From NCBI RefSeq assembly GCF_940670765.1, contig NZ_CALNVW010000046.1, positions 62,001 through 126,000 on the forward strand: DNA of 64,000 nucleotides, read 5' to 3'. This DNA comes from Streptomyces sp. A 4/2. Its GTDB lineage: Bacteria; Actinomycetota; Actinomycetes; Streptomycetales; Streptomycetaceae. This document shows, in pieces, positions 51,441 to 59,246 of this stretch (positions within the stretch are counted from its first letter, which is position 1; each line of letters opens with the position of its first letter). The notes under the pieces were generated by a model that ran no database searches, had not been told where the DNA came from, and saw only the letters and a program-made list of their open reading frames with translations. The translations under genes were made by a program, and so were the position numbers.

Positions 51441-52070
51441 ATGGAGAACTGGGAGAAGCGCACCGTCCTCATGCCGGCCGCACCCCTCGGCCTCTGCGCG
51501 GACAAGATGGCCGACGTCATGGCCACCGCCCTGGCCGCCATCGAGCAACGAGAAGGAGAACGCCGGGGCTGGGGCAAGCCCGCCCGGCTGTTCACCGTCC
51601 ACCTGGCCGACCTCGACTCCCGCTCGATCGAACTGCGCGTAGTCCCGGCCCGGCTCTGGGGCGCCCAGGTCCGCAACCCCGCCGACGCGATCGCCCACAC
51701 CGCCCGGCGCCTGCCTGCCGTGCCGCCCGCAGTGAAGCACCGCGCGTACGCCGACGCCCCCATGGCCGGCATCGCCGCGATGTTCGAAGGCTGGGGCCGG
51801 CCCGCCGACCGGGAGCCGACCGAACACGAGAAGCGCTCGAACGCGCAGGGCTGGCGCGTCAACCACCTCGCCCCCGACCGGATCGAGGCCCGTCTCGTCT
51901 ACGCCGTGGACATCAACCAGGAGGAGTTCTACGTCCGACGCCGCCGCGGCCACCGGCCTCAGGTGCTCTCCACCGCACAGCACGACCAGACCACGGTGGG
52001 CACCGGGCTCGTCCCCCTCGGCCTGGGCCGGATCGCCCACGCGCTCCGCGACGGGCACCCCGTCTTCTGA
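51441..52070 (+). CDS. Hypothetical protein, paralogue of 52310
   Basis: A 209-residue protein beginning MENWEKRTVLMPAAPLGL. It aligns over its full length with the next gene (211 aa), sharing EREGERRGWGKPARLFTVHL, FEGW-type and NHLAPDRxExRxVYxVDIN segments. ATG 51441 after GAAGGAAGC. No family recognised. The VDIN and W-containing segments are the most conserved parts. Last gene of the P9 unit; followed by a hairpin. Confidence 0.65.
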   Translation: MENWEKRTVLMPAAPLGLCADKMADVMATALAAIEQREGERRGWGKPARLFTVHLADLDSRSIELRVVPARLWGAQVRNPADAIAHTARRLPAVPPAVKHRAYADAPMAGIAAMFEGWGRPADREPTEHEKRSNAQGWRVNHLAPDRIEARLVYAVDINQEEFYVRRRRGHRPQVLSTAQHDQTTVGTGLVPLGLGRIAHALRDGHPVF

Positions 52071-52082
52071 CCACCCCCTCCA

Positions 52083-52112
52083 GGCTGCTCCGGTTCCGCG
52101 ACCGGAGCAGCC
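52083..52112 (+). terminator. Hairpin terminator
   Basis: Perfect 12-bp stem GGCTGCTCCGGT (52083-52094) / 52101-52112, 6-nt loop, between the two paralogues. Confidence 0.8.
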
Positions 52113-52154
52113 GCGGCCATCGGCGCAGATAGGCAGATCAGACCCCAAAGAGAA

Positions 52155-52184
52155 TTGCTTAACACTATGAATATGGGGTAGGGT
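52155..52184 (+). promoter_or_regulatory. Shared promoter/operator copy P10
   Basis: TTGCTT (52155-52160), 18-bp spacer beginning AACACTATGAAT, TAGGGT (52179-52184). Same left-arm variant as P2. Gives the second paralogue its own promoter. Confidence 0.75.
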
Positions 52185-52309
52185 GTACTCATACCGGCCG
52201 TGACCACCCGGCCCTCCCCCGGCGCAGACCGCCCGGCGCGCCCCATCGCCCGGCCAGCATCCGCCGGACCCCGCCCGCCCTCTCGCCGGGCCGACAGAGA
52301 AGAGCGATC

Positions 52310-52945
52310 ATGCAGTCCTGGGAGAAGCGCACCGTCCTCATGCCGAGCAAGCCCCTGGGCCTCTTCCAGGACGATCTCGCCGACGCCATGGCCACGGCGC
52401 TGCACGCCATCGAGGCGAGGGAGGGAGAACGGCGCGGGTGGGATCGGCCTGCCCGCCTGTTCACCGTGCACCTGGAAAGCGTCGACTCACGCTTGATCGA
52501 GCTGCGCATGGTCCCCACCCGGTCATGGAACGGCCGGGACATCAACCCCGCCGACGCACTCATCAACGTCGCCAGAAACCTCCCCCACCCCCCGGCTGAC
52601 CTCCGGCGGCGCGAGTATGCCGACTCCCCCGTGGCTGGCGCGGCGCTGATGTTCGAAGGCTGGGCACGCCCCAACAACCGTGAGCCCACCGAGTACGAGC
52701 AGCGGGCGGCAGAACTGGGAATGAGGGTTAACCACCTCGCGCCGGACCGGGTCGAAACACGGTGCGTCTACGGCGTGGACATCAATCAGCAGCAGTTCCA
52801 CGTCTTCCGCACCCGAGGCGGAGAGGCACGAGTGCACTCCAGCTCGGAAGCTGATGCAGACGGTTCAACTAAGGGGTCCGGGCGCATCCCGGACGCCTTG
52901 AATCGGATCGTCCACGCACTCCGCGAAGGTCACCACCTGTTCTAA
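52310..52945 (+). CDS. Hypothetical protein, paralogue of 51441
   Basis: A 211-residue protein (MQSWEKRTVLMPSKPLGLFQ...) that looks like a tandem duplicate of the previous gene. Roughly half the residues are identical by eye, with a Ser-rich variation near the C-terminus. It is separated by a terminator and its own promoter P10, so the two copies can be expressed separately. ATG 52310. Confidence 0.7.
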   Translation: MQSWEKRTVLMPSKPLGLFQDDLADAMATALHAIEAREGERRGWDRPARLFTVHLESVDSRLIELRMVPTRSWNGRDINPADALINVARNLPHPPADLRRREYADSPVAGAALMFEGWARPNNREPTEYEQRAAELGMRVNHLAPDRVETRCVYGVDINQQQFHVFRTRGGEARVHSSSEADADGSTKGSGRIPDALNRIVHALREGHHLF

Positions 52946-52960
52946 GCATCCTCATACCAC

Positions 52961-52990
52961 CGGGCCCGGATCCACTGCGGTCCGGGCCCG
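52961..52990. terminator. Bidirectional hairpin terminator
   Basis: CGGGCCCGGA (52961-52970) pairs with TCCGGGCCCG (52981-52990), between convergent genes 52310 and 53002. Confidence 0.8.
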
Positions 52991-53001
52991 AAGGAACGGG
53001 A

Positions 53002-53310
53002 TCACAGGTCGAGCAGGAAGTCGAAGTCCGTGTCCTTCGCGCCGAGCAGCCACGCCTTGGCCTCATCCGGGGTGAAGACCCCAGGCAGGCGATCGGGGTT
53101 CTGCGAATCGCCGATCAGGACGTATCCGTCCACGACGGCGATTCGAACGCAGTTTCCGCCGCCGCCGCTGTATTTGGAAACCGTCCATTCGACCGACGTC
53201 AGGTCGAACGAGGACGGGTCCGGCTTGCGGGTTCCGCCGCCGCTGTGCTTGGACACCGTCCATTCGACCGACGTCAGGTCGAACGAGGACGGGTCCGGCG
53301 TTTCTGTCAC
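53002..53310 (-). CDS. DUF397 protein with internal duplication
   Basis: A 102-residue DUF397 protein, GTG 53310 on the minus strand. The typical N-terminal unit (SVEWTVSKYSGGGGNCVRIAV) is preceded by a second copy of about 25 residues (DPSSFDLTSVEWTVSKHSGGG), generated by a 75-bp tandem repeat at ~53170-53310. Such proteins work with a partner XRE regulator, here the overlapping gene at 53307, as regulatory or toxin-antitoxin-like pairs. Confidence 0.85.
   Translation of the reverse strand: MTETPDPSSFDLTSVEWTVSKHSGGGTRKPDPSSFDLTSVEWTVSKYSGGGGNCVRIAVVDGYVLIGDSQNPDRLPGVFTPDEAKAWLLGAKDTDFDFLLDL
53170..53310 (-). repeat. 75-bp tandem duplication in the DUF397 gene
   Basis: A block containing CCGTCCATTCGACCGACGTC occurs at 53181 and 53256, exactly 75 bp apart, nearly identical over most of its length. 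The period is a multiple of three, so the frame is kept. Confidence 0.85.
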
Positions 53311-54212
53311 TGTTCTAGCTCCTTGATCCTTTTCTTGAGACGCCTGCGCGTCTCGTCGGGGTCCAGCGCTCGCTCCCACAAACTGGTGAAAGCCGCTGTG
53401 TAGCGCTGCACATCTTCTTCCCCGTCGAAGTACAGCGAACTGACCATCGTCTCCACCCACACGACCCGACGGGCAGCCTCGGGAAAACCCATGACGACGT
53501 AGGGGCCGGCAGACCCCGGGTGCAGCCCGATTGCCTCCGGCAGGACGCGGATAGTGTTCCGGGGGTCCTCAGACTCCTGGAGCATCCGCTCCAGTTGCCG
53601 TCGCGCCACCGCCGGGTCGTCCACGACGAGGTGGAGCGCACGCTCGTCCACGAGGGCACGCAGCTCCGCAAGTGCGCCTTCTCTCACCTGCTGCTGCCGG
53701 TCCATGCGGACATCGACGAGGGCCTTAACTTCGGAGCGACGCAGATCGGGCCGCATCAGGGCGATGACGAGGTAGGCGTACTCCTCGTTCTGATGGAGCC
53801 CAGGCCAGACATCCCGTTCGTAGTTCCACAGCAAGGCGGCCCGACGCTCCATCTTCAGGAAGCCCTCGAACTGCATGGGGCCGAGCAGGTGGGCATTGCG
53901 CCGCCACAACGCGGGGCGGGGCCGACCGGCGGGAGTGGTGTCGGCTCCCAAGAGGGCCAGAATCTCGGAGCTCTCAGCGGCATTGGCCTGGTAGACCTCA
54001 AGCAGGGCTTCGACGAGGTCGCGGGCGACACGTCGGCGCTGTCCGCGCTCCAGCCGGCTCAGCCCGCTGTTGTCGATCTTGATGCCCCGGCGGCGCAGCA
54101 CTTCGCGACCTGCGACGTCTCCTTGGGTGAGACCGCGGCGTTCCCGCAACTCCTCAAGCCGCAGGCCGACTTCGCTGAGGGTCAGCGACCACGGCGTCTT
54201 CGCTTCTGGCAT
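53307..54212 (-). CDS. XRE regulator with DUF5753-type domain
   Basis: A 301-residue regulator: N-terminal HTH (LEELRERRGLTQGDVAGREVL...GLSRLERGQRR, residues ~15-70) and a C-terminal domain of the DUF5753 type (IRVLPEAIGLHPGSAGPYVVMGFP...VWVETMVSSLYFDGEEDVQRYTAAF). Partner of the overlapping DUF397 gene. A 37-bp palindrome lies 36 bp upstream of its start, probably its operator. Confidence 0.9.
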   Translation of the reverse strand: MPEAKTPWSLTLSEVGLRLEELRERRGLTQGDVAGREVLRRRGIKIDNSGLSRLERGQRRRVARDLVEALLEVYQANAAESSEILALLGADTTPAGRPRPALWRRNAHLLGPMQFEGFLKMERRAALLWNYERDVWPGLHQNEEYAYLVIALMRPDLRRSEVKALVDVRMDRQQQVREGALAELRALVDERALHLVVDDPAVARRQLERMLQESEDPRNTIRVLPEAIGLHPGSAGPYVVMGFPEAARRVVWVETMVSSLYFDGEEDVQRYTAAFTSLWERALDPDETRRRLKKRIKELEQ

Positions 54213-54247
54213 GGTGGCCAGTCTGACGGCTCGCCACGCCGCCTACA

Positions 54248-54284
54248 AGCAATATGGTCGAGCAATTTGCTCGACCATATTGCT
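54248..54284. promoter_or_regulatory. 37-bp perfect palindrome, probable operator
   Basis: AGCAATATGGTCGAGCAA, a central T, and its exact complement. It lies between the start of the XRE regulator (54212, leftward) and the gene at 54405 (rightward). An 18-bp arm with no mismatch in an AT-richer island is unusual and fits a dimer- or tetramer-binding site that controls both directions. Confidence 0.75.
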
Positions 54285-54404
54285 AACGGCTCGCCTGAGG
54301 GAGCATCCTAGCGAGGGTCACGAAGTGTGCAGCCCCTGTCGCCATGCGTGGACGTAGGGTCGCTGCTCTGCTGCCCGTACACATCCAGGGGAAGGGCTGT
54401 CGCG

Positions 54405-55901
54405 ATGAGTCCGACGCTGTTCAGCCTCCTGTTGAAAGAACAGAAGCTGACCACCTGGGAAGTGTTCTGCGTGCCTTACACCGCAACCGGGCGAAGGCTC
54501 GCCCAGGAGACCAACAACCGTCGTCTCGCCACGGTTGGCCTGGGGCGCACCACCTTCGACCGGTGGTCCTCCGGTACCTGGTTCGGCAGGCCCCGCGGTG
54601 AGGCAGCACAGATCCTGGAGCGGATGTTCGAACATCCCGTTGACGTGCTGTTTGCCCCTGCGCCCGACGTGGACGAGCCCCCGGTGGCCATGGGGTCAGT
54701 GGCGGCACAGGTCGGATCCCGCTGGCCCACCTCCAGCCTGCTGATCCCCGCTGGCGGCCCGGCCGGGACCTGGGAGATCACCGGGCGCCACCGTCTGGAC
54801 GGGACGAGTGCCGCAGTACATCTTCTCCCCGTCACCAAGCACGGCGAAGAGGTAAACCCTGAGGCGCTGCACCAGGATGCCCAGCGTGACCTGGAGGGGT
54901 TCTTACGTCCGGCGCGCCGCGGGTTCCTCGTAGGGGTGGAGGAGCGTCTCGGCAACTTGGAGCTGTACGTCCGCGAAGCTGCATCCGCCCGCCGGGCAGC
55001 CCGCCCGGGGCCGCAGTCAACCGGAGCCCTGTCGATTCCCTCAGCCTATCTCCTGGACGACCTCACCTACGGCATCCTCTGGGCGCTCACGCAACTCGAC
55101 GACGGTCTGCTGGCGGACGACCAGGTCCTCGACAGCGAGCGCCACATCATCAGCACCTACCTCTCCTTGCCGAGATCGGCCCCCAGCCAGTTCCTCGTCG
55201 ACCTGAGCGCTGCGGGAAGCAGCTGGATGGGGTCTGCGTTCTGCGCCCAGCACATCGAGCAGGAACTGGCCGGGGCTTCAGTGGTGCCGATGTTCTGGAC
55301 GCGCGAACAGAGCGGAGAGGAAGCGGCCCCTTGGCTGTTCTTCAAGCACAAACTCGACTACCTCCAGACGCTCACGCGCTTCCACAGCAGCTCAACGCAG
55401 ACCGTGCGGGTCTTCTGCCTGCCTGAGAACGAAATCGCCCGCTCAGAGCGCTACGAGAGGGTCCTTCTGCTGTTGGCAATCGCTCTCATGGAGCGCCTCG
55501 GAATCCGGGTGCGGGTGATACCGAAGCCGGAGTACGCCGAGGTGGACGGCGTGGCCCTCGTACCCGGCCACCGAGCCGTCGTGGCGAACTGGGTGCGGGC
55601 TCCCGGCGGCGCACTCTGGGCCGCCGGCAGCACATCGGCCCGGGGCGACCTGCGTACATACGCCTCGGCGTTCGCCGACGCCCAGAGCAACGACGTCCTC
55701 GCGGGCTCCTCGGACCCGGCGGGCCGGCTGCGGATCCTCTCCGGCTACCTGGACCTGGACTGGGACTGGTTGACCTCCCGGTGCCGCTCGCTCGGCGAGT
55801 ACGGTGTCGCAGGCCTCGTACGCCCGCGCAGTCGCCTGCTGACGGTGCAGGCCCTGGACGAAACCCTGCTCTTCCTCGGCAAGCTCACCTCCGACCGATG
55901 A
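54405..55901 (+). CDS. Large regulator-like protein with TTA codon
   Basis: A 498-residue protein, ATG 54405 after GAAGGGC. Its N-terminal module (TTFDRWSSGTWFGRPRGEAAQILERMFEHPVDVLFAPAP, ~48-86) matches the N-terminal module of the protein at 57469 (STWDRWMAGDIKGLPR...LEHLLDESAERLFGPAE), which resembles a DNA-binding domain. The C-terminal part is alpha/beta with no recognised family. A TTA codon at 54903-54905 (codon 167) may put translation under bldA control. Confidence 0.65.
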   Translation: MSPTLFSLLLKEQKLTTWEVFCVPYTATGRRLAQETNNRRLATVGLGRTTFDRWSSGTWFGRPRGEAAQILERMFEHPVDVLFAPAPDVDEPPVAMGSVAAQVGSRWPTSSLLIPAGGPAGTWEITGRHRLDGTSAAVHLLPVTKHGEEVNPEALHQDAQRDLEGFLRPARRGFLVGVEERLGNLELYVREAASARRAARPGPQSTGALSIPSAYLLDDLTYGILWALTQLDDGLLADDQVLDSERHIISTYLSLPRSAPSQFLVDLSAAGSSWMGSAFCAQHIEQELAGASVVPMFWTREQSGEEAAPWLFFKHKLDYLQTLTRFHSSSTQTVRVFCLPENEIARSERYERVLLLLAIALMERLGIRVRVIPKPEYAEVDGVALVPGHRAVVANWVRAPGGALWAAGSTSARGDLRTYASAFADAQSNDVLAGSSDPAGRLRILSGYLDLDWDWLTSRCRSLGEYGVAGLVRPRSRLLTVQALDETLLFLGKLTSDR

Positions 55902-55939
55902 GTCCTGTCCACGCTGTCCCCAGAGATGAAAGGCCCTTC

Positions 55940-56941
55940 GTGTCCCCCGCTGAGCAGCACCGCTCCGTTCTCGTCCTGGCCCTCGGTGGCACCATCGCCA
56001 TGACCCCCACCACCTCGGCATCGGGCGTCGCACCCACGCTGACCGGTTCCGATCTGGTGGCCGCCGTGCCCGGTCTCCAGGGCACCGCGGTCAGCACGGA
56101 GGACTTCCGCAAGCTGCCCGGCGCGTCCCTGACGATCAGCGACATCGTCGACCTGGTGCACAGGTTGGAGCAGGCCGATCGTGAGGGCGTCGACGGGATC
56201 GTGGTCACCCAAGGCACCGACACCCTGGAAGAGACCGCGTTCCTGACCGACCTCTACTACCGGGGCAACGCACCGGTGGTCTTCACCGGCGCCATGCGAA
56301 GCGCCACGGCAGCGGGCGCTGACGGGCCGGCGAACATCCTTGCCGCCGTGCAGGCCGCCACCAGTGAGGGGGTGCGTGAAGCCGGCGTCTTCGTCGTCAT
56401 GGGCGACGAGATCCATGCCGCCCGGTACGTCCGGAAGATGCACACGACCAGCCCGGCCGCCTTCACCTCCCCCGCAACGGGCCCTGTCGGTCACCTGGTG
56501 GAGGGAACGGTCCGGCTCCGGCATCCGCTGAAGCGCACCGCACCCGTGACGCTGCCCCTCACACCCGAGCCCACCCCGGTCGAGGTGGAGATCGTCACCG
56601 CGTCCCTCGGCAGCAGCGGGATCCTGCTGGAGGGGCTGGAGGGCCGGGTAACCGGCTTGGTCGTGGCTGCCTTCGGCGTCGGCCACGTACCCCAGACGTG
56701 GGTCCCCCGGCTGGCCTCCCTTGCCGAGGCCATGCCCGTCGTCCTCGCATCGCGCATCGGAACGGGGCCCGTACTCACCTCGACCTACGCCTTCCCCGGC
56801 TCCGAGAGCGACCTGCTGGCCCACGGCCTGATCGCCGCAGGCCCGCTCGACCCGTACAAGGCCCGCCTCGTCCTGGCCGCCCACCTGGCCGCGGGAACCC
56901 CCCGCAAGGCGATCACCAAGGCCTTCCTCGACTACGCCTGA
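55940..56941 (+). CDS. L-asparaginase
   Basis: A 333-residue type I/II asparaginase, which hydrolyses asparagine to aspartate and ammonia. First catalytic Thr in LALGGTIAM (~16-22), second in VTQGTDTLEETA (~93-103), plus VFTGAMRSATAAGADGPANI. Cytoplasmic: no signal peptide. Start GTG 55940 after GAAAGG; an ATG at 55898 overlapping the preceding stop is possible. It sits in a chain of plus-strand genes from 54405 to 59246. Confidence 0.9.
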   Translation: MSPAEQHRSVLVLALGGTIAMTPTTSASGVAPTLTGSDLVAAVPGLQGTAVSTEDFRKLPGASLTISDIVDLVHRLEQADREGVDGIVVTQGTDTLEETAFLTDLYYRGNAPVVFTGAMRSATAAGADGPANILAAVQAATSEGVREAGVFVVMGDEIHAARYVRKMHTTSPAAFTSPATGPVGHLVEGTVRLRHPLKRTAPVTLPLTPEPTPVEVEIVTASLGSSGILLEGLEGRVTGLVVAAFGVGHVPQTWVPRLASLAEAMPVVLASRIGTGPVLTSTYAFPGSESDLLAHGLIAAGPLDPYKARLVLAAHLAAGTPRKAITKAFLDYA

Positions 56942-56976
56942 TCCCACAGCAACGATCACGAAGGACGTCCTTGCCC

Positions 56977-57456
56977 ATGCGCTTCGCCCAGGTCCGTACC
57001 GGCCGGCAGTTCGTACTCGCCCTCGATCACGGAGAGAGCTTCCTCGAAGGGCTCGCGAAGTTCTGCGAGGAGCAGGACATCCGGTCCGGCTACATCCCCA
57101 CCTTCGTCGGCGGGTTTCGCTCGGCGCGGCTCGTGGGTTCCTGTGAGCCGCTCGCCGACCCCGAGGCCCCGCTGTGGGAGGAGATCACGGTCGAGACGCT
57201 CGAGGCGCTCGGCGGCGGGACGCTCGCCTGGGACCCGGACAAGGACTGCCTGGCGCCCCACATCCATGTCGCCGCCGGCATCAAGGGTGCGGGGGCCGAG
57301 GGACGGGTCTCTCACCTGCTCGGCGCGACCGTGCAGTTCATCTCCGAGATCCCCATCATTGAAGTCCTCAGCGACGCGGCGGGCCCGGCCCTGACACGGC
57401 GCCGGGACCCCTCCCTGTACGACGTCCCGCTCCTCGGCTTCGGCACAGGCCTCTGA
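56977..57456 (+). CDS. PPC/DUF296 domain protein
   Basis: A 159-residue PPC (DUF296) domain: RTGRQFVLALDHGESFLEGLAKFCEEQDIRSGYIPTFVGGFRSARLV...HIHVAAGIKGAGAEGRVSHLLGATVQFISEI. The family binds DNA when joined to AT-hooks; bacterial stand-alone versions are trimeric with a conserved metal or ligand site (HIH). Substrate unknown. ATG 56977. Confidence 0.85.
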   Translation: MRFAQVRTGRQFVLALDHGESFLEGLAKFCEEQDIRSGYIPTFVGGFRSARLVGSCEPLADPEAPLWEEITVETLEALGGGTLAWDPDKDCLAPHIHVAAGIKGAGAEGRVSHLLGATVQFISEIPIIEVLSDAAGPALTRRRDPSLYDVPLLGFGTGL

Positions 57457-57468
57457 GCGGGGGCGGCG

Positions 57469-58737
57469 ATGCGCAGGGCGATCCTCTTCCCGAAGGCGGT
57501 CGCGGAGCGGCGCATGCACGTCTACGAGACGTTCACGGTGCACTTCCAGCGGGCTGCCAAGGCGGTGGCTCAGCTGGACGGCGACCCTTCTCTCGCCTCG
57601 GTGTACGTCTCCCGGTCCACCTGGGACCGGTGGATGGCCGGGGACATCAAAGGGCTCCCTCGCCACCCGACCTGCCGGGTCCTGGAGCACCTGCTCGACG
57701 AGTCGGCCGAGCGGCTGTTCGGTCCGGCCGAACCGGACGCCGGCGGTCGGACCGAACCCGAATCGGCGGCGAGAGGCGAGCGCCCGCCGGGAAGCGGCGA
57801 AGGGGCGCCGCACGTAGCTGCTCTGGAGTCGTTCCGGCTTGCCGACCGTCAGCTCGGTGGAGGCCACGTCTACCGGTCCGTGGTGCACTACCTCACCACC
57901 GTCGTCGCCCCGGGCCTCTTCGGCTCGACGGAGTCCGGCGAGGACGGCGAGGGAGTTTTCGGGGCCGCGGTCGTACTCACGGAGATGGCGGCGTGGATGG
58001 CTCACGATGCGGGTCGGGATGACCTGGCCTCCGGGCACTTCGACCGCGCACTCCGGCTGGCTCAGAGCCTGACCGACGTGACCGCGGGTGCGAACGTACT
58101 GGCAGGCATGAGCCACCTGGCCTTGCAGACCCAGCAGGTGGACATCGCGGCCGACTTGGCTCGCAGTGGTTTGGCGCGGCTTTCCGCCGGCCCACGGATC
58201 CCGGCCCTCTCGGCACGCCTTCACGCCATGGAGGCCCGGGCACTCGCCCGGCGCGATGAGGGGCGCGGTGCACGTCAGGCTCTCGACTCCGCACGCGACG
58301 CCTTGTCCCTCGCGGCCTCCGTTCCGATGTCGCCGTGGGTCGCCCCGTTCGACGAAGCGGCCCTGGCCAGTGAGGCGGCCTCCGCGTTGCTGGATCTCGG
58401 CGCGCTTGGCGTCGCGGCTGAGGAAGCCGCGCGTGCACTGGCGCTGCGTGACGCGAGCCGGGTGCGGAGCCGGGCGTTCGGGCAGGTCACGCTTGCGCGG
58501 GTCTTGCTGGCTCAAGATCATGTCGACGCAGCGTGCCAGGTCGGCGTGGAGTTGCTGACCGCCGGCCAGTCCGTGACGTCGCTGCGGCTGAGCAGCCAAC
58601 TCGCGCTTCTGCAGAGCGATTTCGAACGTCATCGCCAGGTTCCGGAGGTCGGTGACCTGCTCTCGCGGATGGCCGCAGCTGCTCGGCACCGTAGATTGCT
58701 GCTCGGCAGTCTCGCCCTCCCGGAAGGTCCTCAGTGA
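57469..58737 (+). CDS. Regulator with TPR-like repeats
   Basis: A 422-residue protein. N-terminal DNA-binding-like module (residues ~25-85: VSRSTWDRWMAGDIKGLPRHPTCRVLEHLLDESAERLF) and a C-terminal all-helical repeat region (ADLARSGLARLSAGPRIPALSARLHAMEARALARRDEGRGARQALDSARDALS...). This layout is common for Streptomyces regulators in which the repeats sense a small molecule or peptide. Start ATG 57469; the stop overlaps the Nudix gene (GTGA). Confidence 0.75.
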   Translation: MRRAILFPKAVAERRMHVYETFTVHFQRAAKAVAQLDGDPSLASVYVSRSTWDRWMAGDIKGLPRHPTCRVLEHLLDESAERLFGPAEPDAGGRTEPESAARGERPPGSGEGAPHVAALESFRLADRQLGGGHVYRSVVHYLTTVVAPGLFGSTESGEDGEGVFGAAVVLTEMAAWMAHDAGRDDLASGHFDRALRLAQSLTDVTAGANVLAGMSHLALQTQQVDIAADLARSGLARLSAGPRIPALSARLHAMEARALARRDEGRGARQALDSARDALSLAASVPMSPWVAPFDEAALASEAASALLDLGALGVAAEEAARALALRDASRVRSRAFGQVTLARVLLAQDHVDAACQVGVELLTAGQSVTSLRLSSQLALLQSDFERHRQVPEVGDLLSRMAAAARHRRLLLGSLALPEGPQ

Positions 58738-59246
58738 ACGATGTACCCAGGCCAGGAGAGCCGGGCCGCGACGCCTACCTGGCTGAAGGGAACGCCAAGC
58801 AGGCCCGGAAGAGGGCGGCCGCCGATGCCCTGGTGCGGGACGAGGAAGGCCGGCTGCTCTTGGTGAACCCGACCTACAAGGAAGGCTGGGACCTGCCCGG
58901 GGGTATGGCTGAGGCGAACGAACCTCCGGATGAAGCACTTCGCCGCGAGCTCCGTGAGGAGCTCGGTCTGAGCATCACCAGCCTGCATTTCCTGTGCGTC
59001 GACTGGGTCGAACCGCATGGCCCGTGGGACGACTACCTCGGCTTCGTCTTCGACGCCGGGGTGCTTCCGCCCGGACAGGCCGCCGAGCTGAAGTCCTGCG
59101 ACGAGGAGATCTCCGAGCACGGCTTCTTCGACGTGCCCAAGGCGCTGCAACTACTGCCGGCCCGGCAGCGAGCCCGGGCGGAACAGGCTCTGCAGGCGCT
59201 GAACGACGGGATCCCGCGCTACCTCCGCAACGGTGTGTCCGGCTGA
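58734..59246 (+). CDS. Nudix hydrolase
   Basis: A 170-residue Nudix hydrolase with the complete box GMAEANE-x7-RELREELGL (~58-80) that binds Mg2+ for cleavage of a nucleoside diphosphate-X. Substrate cannot be read from the sequence. Starts at GTG 58734 in a GTGA overlap with the regulator, so the two are coupled. Converges with the gene at 59219 with 28 bp overlap. Confidence 0.95.
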   Translation: MNDVPRPGEPGRDAYLAEGNAKQARKRAAADALVRDEEGRLLLVNPTYKEGWDLPGGMAEANEPPDEALRRELREELGLSITSLHFLCVDWVEPHGPWDDYLGFVFDAGVLPPGQAAELKSCDEEISEHGFFDVPKALQLLPARQRARAEQALQALNDGIPRYLRNGVSG

